From Salinarchaeum sp. IM2453 (lineage in GTDB: Archaea; Halobacteriota; Halobacteria; Halobacteriales; Salinarchaeaceae): a stretch of DNA of 64,000 nt. A program made the translations under genes and the position numbers. The stretch spans positions 1,863,226 through 1,927,225 of the forward strand of contig NZ_CP081183.1 of assembly GCF_019693215.1 (NCBI RefSeq), read 5' to 3'. This document shows, one piece after another, positions 1 through 8,712 of this stretch. The notes under the pieces were generated by a model that saw only the letters and a program-made list of their open reading frames with translations, did not search any database and had not been told where the DNA came from. Positions within the stretch are counted from its first letter, which is position 1, and the number at the start of each line of letters is the position of its first letter.

Positions 1-25
1 TAAATTCGATACACCGTCTCAGAGA

Positions 26-80
26 GTGAACTATTTCTGCCGACTCGTCGCATTCGACGGATCCTTGAGGATAGGGACTT
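26..80 (-). repeat. Solo IS200/IS605-type right-end hairpin, degenerate
   Basis: This stretch matches the right end of the tnpB element near 10173. Both begin GTGAACTA, carry CTGCC..ACTCG in the middle, and then have a TCCTTGAGG..AGGG segment. Pairing in the stem is decayed. No transposase remains next to it; the flanking gene is the 3' end of thiM. Read in the direction that matches tnpB, the repeat ends in TTCAC, as the other copies do. I infer a remnant or a non-autonomous end. Confidence 0.5.
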
Positions 81-108
81 ATCCCATAACAGTTAATTTC
101 GAGGTGAT

Positions 109-936
109 TCACCTGACATCAACTGTCTCAATTCGCCCTTCAACATCAATTGTCTCAAATGTTTCTGGGTTAAGCGAAGCAACAGTATCGAGGAAAGCTG
201 TCCGATAGCTCGCTGGCCCTTGCCAATCCTGCTCCTTGGTTGCTATTTCCCCAGCAATCCCAAATGCTGTTGTTCCCCCAAGTGCGGCCGATAGAGAATC
301 CTCCGCAACAGCGTCGAAAATATTAACCGTGATTCCTAGCATACATCCGGTCCCGACGAAAGATCCGAGCATTGAGTCTCCTACCGAGAGCTTATATGCC
401 GTTGTTTGATCAGCGATAATGTCTGTCTCTCCTGTTGCCACAACGATAGAATCCATTGTATTTGCACATGCTACAGCAGTCTGCTCAATATCAGTATGCT
501 CACCAGTTACATCAACTCCCCGAATATTAGCATCGTCTTGAACAAGCGCAGTGATTTCGCCGTAATTTCCACATATTATTGACACATCAATTTCGTTTCC
601 GATTTCACGAGCAGCCCCTGTCCGCTCTGATGTACCTCCTGCTCCGACTGGATCAAACGCAACCGGAGTGTCTCCGTTGTTTGCTGCTTTTCCAGCTTCG
701 ATGAATAGCTCAATATCTTTATCATCGATAAATCCCATATTTAGATGACAGCCATCTGATATTCTAAATCGCTCTTCTATATCCTTCTGGTCCTGACTCA
801 TTGATGGAAGTCCGCCCCAAAACGACGTGATATTTGCTACTTCATCAATCGTGACAAAGTTTGTAATTGAATTAATTAATGGGCGCTGCTCTGATATTGT
901 GGTAATTTGGTTCTGTAGTGTCGATTGATCGATCAT
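109..936 (-). CDS. thiM: Hydroxyethylthiazole kinase ThiM
   Basis: Phosphorylates the thiazole alcohol of thiamine with ATP, a salvage step that feeds thiamine phosphate synthase. The 275 residues match the family length. Visible motifs are PL-x-x-x-ITN near residues 19-26, DPVGAGGT at 95-102, the GNYGE segment near 123-127 and GTGCMLG at 195-201, which contains the catalytic Cys198. The usual His in the first motif is replaced by Asn22. The start codon overlaps the thiE stop by four bases (ATGA on the minus strand), so the two genes are translationally coupled and their products act in consecutive steps. Confidence 0.93.
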   Translation of the reverse strand: MIDQSTLQNQITTISEQRPLINSITNFVTIDEVANITSFWGGLPSMSQDQKDIEERFRISDGCHLNMGFIDDKDIELFIEAGKAANNGDTPVAFDPVGAGGTSERTGAAREIGNEIDVSIICGNYGEITALVQDDANIRGVDVTGEHTDIEQTAVACANTMDSIVVATGETDIIADQTTAYKLSVGDSMLGSFVGTGCMLGITVNIFDAVAEDSLSAALGGTTAFGIAGEIATKEQDWQGPASYRTAFLDTVASLNPETFETIDVEGRIETVDVR

Positions 937-1583
937 CGTCGGTTTACCCCCGTCATAACGGCATCACTTAGCCGTATTGTTGCTTCTTTCGGATTCTCGG
1001 CAGTGGCAATCGCAGAAATAACTGCCACACCCTCTGCTCCAGCAGCCACAACATCAGCCGCGTTACCAGCATTAATCCCACCGATACCAACAATTGGAAT
1101 ATCTACAGCCTCCCGAACTGCAGCAACCCCTTCTGGTCCAATTCCTTCTTCCTCTGGATCAACATCTTTTGAATCTGTATGGTAAACTGCACCCACTCCA
1201 AGATAATCGGCACCTGCTGCAACGGCTGCGCGTGCTTCTTCTGGAGTAGTCACAGAGCGACCGATAATTGCATCTTTACCGAGTTGCTCACGAGCAACTT
1301 CAATCGGAAGGTCACTATCTCCTACATGCACTCCATCCGCGTCAATTGCGGCTGCAATATCTACCCTGTCATCGACAATTAGCGGGACTTCTGCTTCTTC
1401 GGTTATTCTACGTAGTTTAAGACCTAATTCGTACCGTTCGCGAGCACTCATGTGCTTTTCACGTAATTGTACGACATCGACACCTCCCTCAATCGCTCCT
1501 CGAACAACATCAGTTGTTGACAAACCCCCCGAATAATTCTGCTGGGTCACAAAATAGACTGTCTGATCAGTGATTTGCTTCAC
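933..1583 (-). CDS. thiE: Thiamine-phosphate synthase ThiE
   Basis: Joins hydroxymethylpyrimidine diphosphate and thiazole phosphate to make thiamine phosphate in the cytoplasm. It is a 216-residue TIM-barrel protein with VQLREK at 38-43, DDRVDIA at 71-77, DADGVHVGDSDLP at 81-93, a YLGVGAVYHTDSK phosphate/loop segment and a GIGGI motif late in the barrel. It is the first gene of a thiE-thiM pair on the minus strand. No TPP riboswitch is visible in the roughly 60 bases between its start and the upstream tRNA gene. Confidence 0.94.
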   Translation of the reverse strand: MKQITDQTVYFVTQQNYSGGLSTTDVVRGAIEGGVDVVQLREKHMSARERYELGLKLRRITEEAEVPLIVDDRVDIAAAIDADGVHVGDSDLPIEVAREQLGKDAIIGRSVTTPEEARAAVAAGADYLGVGAVYHTDSKDVDPEEEGIGPEGVAAVREAVDIPIVGIGGINAGNAADVVAAGAEGVAVISAIATAENPKEATIRLSDAVMTGVNRR

Positions 1584-1646
1584 AGTAATTAGTCGGTTGT
1601 ACCTTCTGGTACTTGACCGTTATCGAACTCAACAGAAAGGGAAAGG

Positions 1647-1719
1647 TGGGCACGGTGGGATTTGAACCCACGATCGAGAGGTTAGGAACCTCTCGCCCTG
1701 TCCACTAGGCCACGCGCCC
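1647..1719 (-). tRNA. tRNA-Arg (anticodon CCT)
   Basis: The minus strand folds as a complete cloverleaf. The acceptor is GGGCGCG paired with CGTGCCC (one G-U pair), the D stem is GCC/GGC, and the anticodon stem AGAGG/CCTCT encloses the loop TTCCTAA. The T arm is GTGGG TTCAAAT CCCAC. The anticodon is CCT, reading AGG. The discriminator is A and CCA is not encoded. No intron is seen. Confidence 0.95.
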
Positions 1720-1736
1720 GAAAAGAGAAAAATACG

Positions 1737-2027
1737 TTAGTTTGCTGCAGTTGAGTCTTTTTCTCCATCTGACTCAACATCTGTATCAACATCTTCAATG
1801 TCTCCGTCGACATCTTCAATGTCTGCATCACCATCTCGAATTTCTTTTAGCTCCTGTTCAACTTCCTCTTTACCTTTCTGGAACTCACCAATTGCCTGAC
1901 CGCTTGACCGGGCAAGCTCTGGGATTTTACTCGCACCGAAAAGGATGACGACTACTAGAAAGATCAGCGCGATCTCGAACGCCCCCAGACCCCCGATGAA
2001 GAGCGGACTGAATGTTTCAACGACCAT
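1737..2027 (-). CDS. tatA: Sec-independent translocase subunit TatA
   Basis: Pore-forming subunit of the twin-arginine translocase, which exports folded proteins. Haloarchaea use this route for most secreted proteins. The 96-residue product has one N-terminal membrane helix (about residues 10-31), the FGASKIPELARSSG hinge and amphipathic-helix segment that marks the family, a charged helix, and a strongly acidic tail with a short IEDVDGD-type repeat. It ends 18 bases from the tRNA-Arg gene and is divergent from the HD-domain gene. No tatC is in view. Confidence 0.93.
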   Translation of the reverse strand: MVVETFSPLFIGGLGAFEIALIFLVVVILFGASKIPELARSSGQAIGEFQKGKEEVEQELKEIRDGDADIEDVDGDIEDVDTDVESDGEKDSTAAN

Positions 2028-2134
2028 TGCTATTTACTTGTAGATGGGTGCTGATTATAGTCTTTTTGCCTATCTCCCCGCGCAGAGAGATATACTGGCG
2101 ATGTGCTTTTGTGGTGTTTCTTTCAATAGTACGT

Positions 2135-2965
2135 ATGGACGAACCTGATCCCGTGGTTCCAGATACTGAGCCTTCGCGCGTGCATGATGAATATGATCCG
2201 TCAGCCGATCATGCATTTCCTGATACCCGTTTAAATAGTGTTCTTGAATATCTTCAGAATGATGAAGAAATCCAAGCATATCTTAAAGCACAAAATGTCA
2301 ACCCGGTGAAACGGATGAACTATAATGATCATGGACAAGAGCACATACGAATTGTCCGAGATAGAGCCTTAGAATTATATGGGCTGCTTAAAAAAGGTGG
2401 AGTTACATTCAACGGGGCTACTGATCAAGGCCTCTCAGAAGCAGACGAACCAGTGATTATTGCGCTTGCTGCAACGCTTCATGACGTTGGTCATGTGGTC
2501 CATCGGCATGACCATCCGTATTATTCAATCCCAATTGCCTCTGACATTCTTGATCGTGTCCTGCCGGAGTTTTATTCGGTCCCTGATGCAGTTCGGGTCA
2601 AAAGTGAAGTGCTACATGCGATTCTCTGCCATCCCACAGAAGAAAGACCGCTAACCTTGGAAGCAGGCGTCGTTCGGGTCGCGGACGCACTAGATATGGA
2701 ACGAGGAAGATCGAGGATTCCATATGAGAAGGGCGGACGTGGGATTAATACACTTTCAAGTCGAGCAATCGAAGAAGTATCCCTTACCTCTGGGGATTCT
2801 GCTCCAGTACTTGTTGAGATTAAGATGTCTGGAGCAGTAGGCGTCTATCAAGTTGATTCATTACTTAAATCAAAACTGCAACACTCTCGTCTTGAAGATC
2901 ACATTCGTATCGTCGCGATCAACACAGGTGGTGAGGACCAACTCGTTGAACGAATTGAGCTTTAG
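2135..2965 (+). CDS. HD-superfamily metal-dependent phosphohydrolase
   Basis: Likely a metal-dependent phosphohydrolase. The protein is about 276 residues. Visible ligand motifs are the NDHGQEH segment, a central LHDVGHVVHRHDH motif containing the HD pair, and a later VADALDMERGR segment with the conserved Asp. I chose the ATG at 2135 because the upstream in-frame extension is hydrophobic, unlike a haloarchaeal cytoplasmic N-terminus, and covers the tatA promoter region. The substrate cannot be told from sequence. It stands alone, divergent from tatA. Confidence 0.8.
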   Translation: MDEPDPVVPDTEPSRVHDEYDPSADHAFPDTRLNSVLEYLQNDEEIQAYLKAQNVNPVKRMNYNDHGQEHIRIVRDRALELYGLLKKGGVTFNGATDQGLSEADEPVIIALAATLHDVGHVVHRHDHPYYSIPIASDILDRVLPEFYSVPDAVRVKSEVLHAILCHPTEERPLTLEAGVVRVADALDMERGRSRIPYEKGGRGINTLSSRAIEEVSLTSGDSAPVLVEIKMSGAVGVYQVDSLLKSKLQHSRLEDHIRIVAINTGGEDQLVERIEL

Positions 2966-3015
2966 TTATATTAGAAAAAGTGGTTTTTGACAGAGACAGG
3001 ACTAACTCAGAATAG

Positions 3016-3264
3016 CTATATTCCAGTTCGTTTGGCGTAGTAACGTGTTGTTTCGTCAGTTGACTCACAGGCTACTAATTCGCGATTAGACAGCGTTTGC
3101 AAGATGCTTAAAATAGTGAGTTGTGGTAAATCAAGACGTTGCTGTAACTGCGAGGCTGTTGCTGCTCCCTCCAGAGCTAAGGAATGATAAACGAGTTTGG
3201 CTGTAGCCGATTCTATTTTTGACATCACGACTCGTCGATCCTCTGTATCGAGGGCTGCCATCAT
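3016..3264 (-). CDS. Small winged-helix DNA-binding protein
   Basis: An 82-residue protein that is nearly all one winged helix: an amphipathic helix, then GAATASQLQQRLDLPQLT as the helix-turn-helix, then a recognition helix ILSILQTLSNRELV and a short wing. It resembles TrmB/MarR-type single-domain regulators of haloarchaea. The start at 3264 is supported by a TATA-like box (TTTTATTA on the minus strand, 3289-3296) about 26 bases upstream, which gives a leaderless message. It lies downstream of rpl11 on the same strand but has its own promoter. Target genes are unknown. Confidence 0.7.
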   Translation of the reverse strand: MMAALDTEDRRVVMSKIESATAKLVYHSLALEGAATASQLQQRLDLPQLTILSILQTLSNRELVACESTDETTRYYAKRTGI

Positions 3265-3288
3265 TATCAGATACAACTATTTCGACAA

Positions 3289-3296
3289 TAATAAAA
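3289..3296 (-). promoter_or_regulatory. TATA box of the small winged-helix gene
   Basis: TTTTATTA on the minus strand is centred about 27 bases before the ATG at 3264, the spacing expected for a leaderless haloarchaeal transcript. It follows a T-rich run after the rpl11 stop, which is a plausible terminator for rpl11. Confidence 0.5.
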
Positions 3297-3326
3297 CCTC
3301 GCGTTCGACAAAAGTCGAAAAAAGAC

Positions 3327-3815
3327 CTACGCAGCTGCTTCCTCAGCGAAGTACTCGTCGTACTCCCCACTGTCTATCTTCTCTTTGAACTCACGAGGAT
3401 TTTCGCCTTCGACTGTTACACCAAGCGATGTGCACGTACCTACAATTTCTTTTGCAGCGTTCTTCAGGTCATATGCAAGTAGGTCTGTGTGCTTTTGTTC
3501 CGCTATTTGTCGAACCTGATCCACCGAGAGATCAGCAACAAATTCTTCATGCGGTTCTCCACTTCCAGTTTCGAAGCCAGCTTCATCCTTAATCAGCTCA
3601 GCTGTTGGCGGAACACCAACTTCAATCTCAAAGGACCCGTCGTCCTCGTAATTGATCGTTACTGGCACTTCTGTGCCATCGAATGCAGCTGTCTGGTCGT
3701 TAATCTCTTGTACAACATTCTGAACATCAACTGGTGTTGGACCGAGCTCAGGACCAAGTGGCGGGCCTGGATCAGCCTGTCCACCTGGAACGAGCACTTC
3801 GATTGTTCCTCCCAT
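3327..3815 (-). CDS. rpl11: 50S ribosomal protein L11 (uL11)
   Basis: Ribosomal stalk-base protein that binds the GTPase-associated region of 23S rRNA. The 162-residue product has the family N-terminus IEVLVPGGQADPGPPLGPELGPT and the C-terminal RNA-binding helical domain (KNAAKEIVGTCTSLGVTVEG). It has the acidic C-terminal tail expected in haloarchaea. It is not accompanied here by rpl1, rpl10 or rpl12, as it would be in bacteria. A T-rich segment follows its stop. Confidence 0.96.
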   Translation of the reverse strand: MGGTIEVLVPGGQADPGPPLGPELGPTPVDVQNVVQEINDQTAAFDGTEVPVTINYEDDGSFEIEVGVPPTAELIKDEAGFETGSGEPHEEFVADLSVDQVRQIAEQKHTDLLAYDLKNAAKEIVGTCTSLGVTVEGENPREFKEKIDSGEYDEYFAEEAAA

Positions 3816-3868
3816 AAACGATAAAACTCGCTATCAACTGTTAAGCGTATCGAAACGGGGATAAACAG

Positions 3869-4180
3869 TTAAGAATCAGCGATCACTGACTCTTCAATCC
3901 ATGATTTATATGCACTGAGAACGTCGTCTTCCTCAAATCGCTCAATACAGGGAACATCGTAGGGATGTAGCTCCTTTACACGGGTTTTTAGTTTTTCATA
4001 TGTCTCTGCTGTTGTCTTGATAAAGAGAATAGCTTCAGTGTCAGTATGTATTTCTCCGTTCCAGCGGTATGTTGAACTACAGTCAACCGAATTTACACAA
4101 GCTGCAAGCTGCTCTTGGATAAGTGTCGTTGCTATTTCCTCTGCGGAGTTTTCCGGTACTGTAACGAATACTGTTGTCAT
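3869..4180 (-). CDS. cutA: CutA1-family divalent cation tolerance protein
   Basis: Small trimeric protein linked to copper/divalent metal tolerance, with a ferredoxin-like fold. About 103 residues, the usual length. It shows the N-terminal strand TTVFVTVPENSAEEIATTLIQEQLAACVNSV and the late segment HPYDVPCIERF, a family hallmark. I chose the ATG at 4180, which makes MTTVFVTVP the N-terminus and overlaps the stop of the upstream HEWD-type gene by ATGA, so the two are one transcription unit. Confidence 0.9.
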   Translation of the reverse strand: MTTVFVTVPENSAEEIATTLIQEQLAACVNSVDCSSTYRWNGEIHTDTEAILFIKTTAETYEKLKTRVKELHPYDVPCIERFEEDDVLSAYKSWIEESVIADS

Positions 4181-4353
4181 GAGTTTGCGTTTATTGGAGA
4201 ATAGTCTCCCGTTATATCCCATTCATGAATACAGTATATCTCCCCTGGCTGTTCATCAGATACGCGCCATGCTCCATCTTTCCATACTTCTTTTCGACCA
4301 CAGAGCTCACATTCCCGGGCATCAGGCGGCTGAATATCAATCATCATTTGCAT
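4177..4353 (-). CDS. Short HEWD-family protein (58 residues)
   Basis: A 58-residue reading frame on the minus strand. It has a CELCGR zinc-type CxxC near residues 15-20 and then YCIHEWDITGDYSPI near 40-54. The HEWD sequence followed by a DI-x-G-x-x-xP pattern marks a small haloarchaeal family of unknown function. Its TGA stop overlaps the cutA ATG, so it is the first gene of a two-gene operon. Any of the three Met codons within the first four residues could be the start. Confidence 0.72.
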   Translation of the reverse strand: MQMMIDIQPPDARECELCGRKEVWKDGAWRVSDEQPGEIYCIHEWDITGDYSPINANS

Positions 4354-4464
4354 AATCAGGGCATCTTAGGTATAACACTTTTACGGCATTCCTTCTCACG
4401 AAAAGTGTTGTCAATTTGGCTATTAGCAAAACAACCATGTTAATTGCTTTCAAATACCAATTTG

Positions 4465-5610
4465 ATGCGGCTACTAGAACACGAAGCTAAACGTCAATTT
4501 GAACGGGTTGGTATCCCGACTCCGTCGTCGTACCACGTTAGTTCGTGTGCCACGGCACGGGATGCGGCAGTTTCCCTCGGGTACCCAATAATGGTCAAAG
4601 CTCAGATTCCGACAGGCGGTCGCATGAAGGCTGGCGGAATAACACGTGCTACAACACAATCTGAGTTGACCTCAATTGTTGACCAAATGCTAGACTCAAC
4701 GATTAAGGGATACCGTGTTGATTCCATACTGATTGAATCGATTGTTGATGTTGCATCGGAATTGTACCTCAGCATTACGATTGATCGGACAAAAGGCCAA
4801 CCAGTGGCAATCTTTTCTGCGGAAGGGGGTATTGATGTTGAGGCAGCTGACTCTGATAAAATTCATCAACAACTGATTGACCCAGCATATGGATTACAAG
4901 CACACCAAATCCGCCAAATGGCATACCAAGCAGATATTGATCGAGGGCTAGTTCCTGACCTTGTGGATATTTTCCAGAAAGTGTATAAACTATGGGATGA
5001 GTCGGATGGGACTGAAATAGAAATTAATCCACTCGTTTTAACACCTTCAACTGATCTCCGCGCAGTTGATGCTGTTTTTGAGCTCGACCCTGACGCAATG
5101 TTCCGTCAGTCTTCTTTCACCCCAGCAGCCTATGATATTCAGCAACAGGATACTGTCGAACGGAAGGCAGATGAGTATAATTTCGACTATGTCCGCTTGG
5201 ACGGAAATATTGGTATTATCGGAAACGGTGCTGGACTCGTTATGACGACACAAGATCTAATTGCTGAAGAGGGTGGAAGTCCGGCAAACTTCCTTGACAT
5301 CGGTGGAGGAGCAGATGCACAGCGAATGGCAAATGCACTTGACCTCACGTTCAGTGATCCAAACGTGTCTGTGCTATTGATCAATATTTTTGGTGGAATT
5401 ACCCAATGTGATGCTATTGCAGAGGGTATTAATAATGCAATTAAGAAGCATGCACCTCCTCCGGTTCCTGTTGTCGTTCGACTTGCTGGTACGAATGCAA
5501 CTGCTGGCCGCCAACAACTTGATACGCAACATCTGACCGTTGCCGACTCGTTGGACCAAGCGATTAGCAAAGCAGTTACAATTGCATCATCTGAAGAGGT
5601 CAAACCATGA
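4465..5610 (+). CDS. sucC: Succinate--CoA ligase beta subunit SucC
   Basis: With SucD it interconverts succinyl-CoA and succinate, with substrate-level phosphorylation, in the citric acid cycle. About 381 residues: an N-terminal ATP-grasp domain starting MRLLEHEAKRQFERVGIPTP, the KAQIPTGGRMKAGGI nucleotide segment, the EINPLVLT metal-binding motif, and a C-terminal flavodoxin-like domain with GNGAGLVMTTQD and LDIGGGAD. I prefer the ATG at 4465 to an upstream TTG because it restores the normal family N-terminus. It overlaps sucD by ATGA. It is divergent from the HEWD-cutA unit. Confidence 0.9.
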   Translation: MRLLEHEAKRQFERVGIPTPSSYHVSSCATARDAAVSLGYPIMVKAQIPTGGRMKAGGITRATTQSELTSIVDQMLDSTIKGYRVDSILIESIVDVASELYLSITIDRTKGQPVAIFSAEGGIDVEAADSDKIHQQLIDPAYGLQAHQIRQMAYQADIDRGLVPDLVDIFQKVYKLWDESDGTEIEINPLVLTPSTDLRAVDAVFELDPDAMFRQSSFTPAAYDIQQQDTVERKADEYNFDYVRLDGNIGIIGNGAGLVMTTQDLIAEEGGSPANFLDIGGGADAQRMANALDLTFSDPNVSVLLINIFGGITQCDAIAEGINNAIKKHAPPPVPVVVRLAGTNATAGRQQLDTQHLTVADSLDQAISKAVTIASSEEVKP

Positions 5611-6479
5611 GTATTTTTGTCGACAACGATACTCGTGTCATCGTTCAGGGAATCACTGGTAGCCAAGGAAAGTATCACACAGAGCAGATGAAAGCATACG
5701 GAACAGACATTGTTGCTGGGGCTGTTCCAGGGAAAGGCGGTGAAAAGATACATGGAGTACCGGTATTTGATACTGTATTCGAAGCGGCCGAGCAAACAGA
5801 GGCAAATGCATCTGTAATATTCGTTCCCCCTGCCGCTGGGAAGGATGCTGTTTTTGAGGCAATTGCCGCACAACTAGATCCTGTCATTGTGATCTCAGAA
5901 GGGATACCACAGCAGGATATGGTCCTCATTCGTCGTCGTCTCAGTGAAACAGGCACTCGACTCATTGGCCCGAATACCCCCGGGATCATTACACCTGGAC
6001 AAACTAAACTTGGAATTTTCCCAAATGACCTGACAGCAGCGGGGTCCGTTGGTATTATATCACGATCTGGTACACTAACATACCAAATTGTTGAAGAGCT
6101 CAATCAGGAAGGTATCGGTCAATCAACAGTCCTCGGCGTCGGGGGTGATCCAATTATCGGGACAACATTTCGAGATGCGCTCTCGGCGTTTGAAGCTGAT
6201 CCCCAGACAGACGCCGTAGTTCTCTGTGGTGAGATTGGAGGGGAACAAGAAGAGCAAGCAGCAGAATTCATTCAAGAGTCAATGACCACACCAGTTGTTG
6301 GATTTGTTGCTGGTCGGACCGCTCCTGCGGGGACTCGTATGGGGCACGCAGGAGCGATTATAACTTCAGATGGAACCGGAACTGCGGAGCATAAAATTAG
6401 ATTACTAAAACGAGCAGGGGCTGACATCGCACACACACCCAAAGAAATACCGACTCTTCTCAAATCGGTACTCGAATAA
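5607..6479 (+). CDS. sucD: Succinate--CoA ligase alpha subunit SucD
   Basis: CoA-binding, phospho-enzyme subunit of succinyl-CoA synthetase. 290 residues, the family length. The N-terminal Rossmann domain has [14 protein letters not shown] at 15-28 and [14 protein letters not shown]. The catalytic part has CGEIGG at 207-212 and the phosphohistidine loop [10 protein letters not shown] with His247. The ATG overlaps the sucC TGA, so the subunits are coupled and made in equal amounts. No other citric acid cycle genes adjoin it. Confidence 0.93.
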   Translation: MSIFVDNDTRVIVQGITGSQGKYHTEQMKAYGTDIVAGAVPGKGGEKIHGVPVFDTVFEAAEQTEANASVIFVPPAAGKDAVFEAIAAQLDPVIVISEGIPQQDMVLIRRRLSETGTRLIGPNTPGIITPGQTKLGIFPNDLTAAGSVGIISRSGTLTYQIVEELNQEGIGQSTVLGVGGDPIIGTTFRDALSAFEADPQTDAVVLCGEIGGEQEEQAAEFIQESMTTPVVGFVAGRTAPAGTRMGHAGAIITSDGTGTAEHKIRLLKRAGADIAHTPKEIPTLLKSVLE

Positions 6480-6552
6480 TGTCACTTATACAATTACCTG
6501 TGTATCAAATAAAAAATAGCGTTTACATCAGTCAATTATCTATATAGTATAT

Positions 6553-7515
6553 ATGAGTACAGAGGTTAGTCGGACCCGTGCTTGGTTTATCGCTTCACGT
6601 CCTCAGACGCTACCAACTGGTGCAGCCCCTGTGATTGTTGGTACGGCAGTCGCATACTATGAGAATTTGTTTTCACTTTGGCCGGCTGTTGCCGCACTCG
6701 TAGGTGCGCTACTCATCCAGATTGGTACGAATTTTGCAAATGACTACTATGACGCTGTCAAAGGTGTCGATGATGATGACAGAGAAGGCTTTACACGTGT
6801 CACCCACGCTGGCCTTCTGCCACCTAAGCGGGTAAAACAAGCCGCATTTGTGACCTTCGGATTAGCAATCCTCGTTGGCACATATTTGGTCTATGTCGGG
6901 GGCCTTCCGATTCTTATCATTGGCTTAGCAAGCATTGTTAGTGGCTACGCATACGCTGGGGGTCCATACCCACTTGGCTCGAATGGATTGGGGGACCTTT
7001 TTGTATTCTTATTCTTTGGGGTCATTGCTGTTACTGGAACAGTATATGTACAGGCTACTGAGAAACTTCTCACAGAACCTTTCCCGATGACTGTCCCCGA
7101 AGGGACCATTCCAATGACTGCAATTCTGGCCAGTCTCCCGATGGCTGCCTTTGCCACCAATGTCTTAGTGATCAATAACATCCGAGATTTAGAAAATGAT
7201 AAAGAAGCAGGCAAGCAAACACTTGCCGTTCTTATCGGGTATGGATGGAGCCGGATCGAGTTTATCGGATTAACAGTGCTAGCATACATTGTTCCAATTC
7301 TTCTCTGGTTGGGGATTGGAACGTCTCCAGTTGGCGTTTCAATCTTACTTCCACTTCTAACCTTACCATTTGCTCTCGGCATCATACGTACGATACTAAA
7401 TCAGACTGACGGTGCTGCATTGAATCCAGCATTGGAGAATTTAGGTAAGGTTCTCTTTGCCTACGCAATTCTTTTTGCAGTTGGCATGGTGATGTCCAAT
7501 GTACAGCTGCTCTAA
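6553..7515 (+). CDS. menA: 1,4-dihydroxy-2-naphthoate polyprenyltransferase MenA
   Basis: Integral membrane UbiA-family enzyme that attaches the polyprenyl chain to 1,4-dihydroxy-2-naphthoate, giving demethylmenaquinone. The 320-residue product has about nine membrane helices. The two Asp-rich prenyl-diphosphate/Mg sites are visible: NDYYDAVKGVDDDDREG after helix 2, and NNIRDLENDKEAGK in the middle. A TATA-rich stretch lies just before the ATG. It is followed 22 bases later by menC, so the two menaquinone genes are likely cotranscribed. Confidence 0.92.
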   Translation: MSTEVSRTRAWFIASRPQTLPTGAAPVIVGTAVAYYENLFSLWPAVAALVGALLIQIGTNFANDYYDAVKGVDDDDREGFTRVTHAGLLPPKRVKQAAFVTFGLAILVGTYLVYVGGLPILIIGLASIVSGYAYAGGPYPLGSNGLGDLFVFLFFGVIAVTGTVYVQATEKLLTEPFPMTVPEGTIPMTAILASLPMAAFATNVLVINNIRDLENDKEAGKQTLAVLIGYGWSRIEFIGLTVLAYIVPILLWLGIGTSPVGVSILLPLLTLPFALGIIRTILNQTDGAALNPALENLGKVLFAYAILFAVGMVMSNVQLL

Positions 7516-7537
7516 ACGCAAATATTAGACTCAGTTC

Positions 7538-8572
7538 ATGAGACTCCGCATTGAGCAATTCGAGTTAGACCTGAATACTGAATTTACGACCGCATCACAG
7601 ACGGTGACAACACGGAAGGGAGCCGTTATTATTGTGACTGATGGAGAAACGTATGGAATCGGCGAGGCGACCCCGCTAGCCGGTTGGACCGAATCTACTG
7701 AGGCCTGCTACCGGGCTTTATCAGCTCTTCCGAATTCACTAGGAGATCATGATATCGATGGGCTTCTACATCAGCTTTCAGATACACCAGCTGCAAGACA
7801 TGGAGTAGAACTTGCATTGCTGGATTACGCGGCCCGAAAGGAGAGTGTCTCTTTGTATACGCATATCTCTGACTCAAAGCTAACACAAACTTCTGTTCCA
7901 GTTAATGCTACTATCGGAAGTGTTGATGGGCAAAAACTCAGTCAGCAAGTCGAATCTGCGATTAACCAAGGATATGAAACAATAAAGGTCAAGGCTGGTA
8001 AAGCATCTCCCGATGTCGATAAGAACCGAATCGAGCGCGTACGTTCAATTGCCGGGCCAAGTGTCTCAATCCGAGTCGATGTCAATGAAAGTTGGAGCCT
8101 CCGGACTGCACAAGCCGCAACTCATTGGATAAATAAAGCAGATGTTGAATATCTTGAACAACCTTTGCCTCGTGAATGTCTTGAGGAGCATGCTGAGCTA
8201 AATAGATCAGCCAATGTTGCAATCGATGAAGGCCTGTATGAATATGATATTACGAGTATTATTGAAAAGAATGCAGCAGCGTATCTAATCTGCAAACCGA
8301 TGGCCATTGGTGGAATCTTGCCAACTCGTAAAATCGCACGACAAGCCCGAAACGCAGGGATAGAACCAGTTATCACGACGACAATAGATGGGGCAATAGC
8401 TAGAACAGCAGCGACACACCTTGCCGTGTCACTGGCTCCTTTACCAGCGTGTGGACTTGCGACGGGACAATTGCTTGCGGAAGATCATTGTCGTTTTCCA
8501 ATTCACGTTGACTCAGGTGTCTTTACCGTCCCTGATGCTGTTGGGCTCGGGATTGACAGATCCGAGCTTTGA
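7538..8572 (+). CDS. menC: o-Succinylbenzoate synthase MenC (enolase superfamily)
   Basis: Dehydrates SHCHC to o-succinylbenzoate in menaquinone synthesis. 344 residues with all enolase-superfamily (muconate-lactonizing type) catalytic groups visible: KVK at 150-152, metal ligands Asp181 (RVDVNE), Glu207 (EYLEQPL) and Asp230 (AIDEG), and the second base Lys253 (CKPMAIGG). Sequence alone does not rule out a dipeptide epimerase. The position directly behind menA supports the menaquinone assignment. Confidence 0.87.
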   Translation: MRLRIEQFELDLNTEFTTASQTVTTRKGAVIIVTDGETYGIGEATPLAGWTESTEACYRALSALPNSLGDHDIDGLLHQLSDTPAARHGVELALLDYAARKESVSLYTHISDSKLTQTSVPVNATIGSVDGQKLSQQVESAINQGYETIKVKAGKASPDVDKNRIERVRSIAGPSVSIRVDVNESWSLRTAQAATHWINKADVEYLEQPLPRECLEEHAELNRSANVAIDEGLYEYDITSIIEKNAAAYLICKPMAIGGILPTRKIARQARNAGIEPVITTTIDGAIARTAATHLAVSLAPLPACGLATGQLLAEDHCRFPIHVDSGVFTVPDAVGLGIDRSEL

Positions 8573-8593
8573 ATATTCTGCTGATTCGTCTTT

Positions 8594-8634
8594 GTGAACT
8601 CACCCCGGGGTCAAGCCCCAGGGCAGTCGCCTTG
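8594..8634 (-). repeat. Solo hairpin end, type with GGGGCTTGACCCC core
   Basis: On the minus strand this reads AAGGCGACTGCC, then a GGGGCTTGACCCC hairpin, then GAGTTCAC. The same arrangement occurs on the plus strand at 49600 and 59677. It lies between menC and hflX, about 80 bases from a second end-like hairpin. No transposase frame is attached. I read it as a solitary IS200/IS605-type right end. Confidence 0.55.
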
Positions 8635-8712
8635 TACCGCCTGTACATCACTCAAAGATATCGAAATGCTCTATGTTGCCTTTTTATGATCTCTGAAGAT
8701 CAGCGCCCAAAC

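Noticed and set aside
1584-1646. TPP riboswitch before thiE
   Set aside because: Only about 60 bases separate thiE from the tRNA-Arg gene, and no CTGAGA-type thi-box is present.
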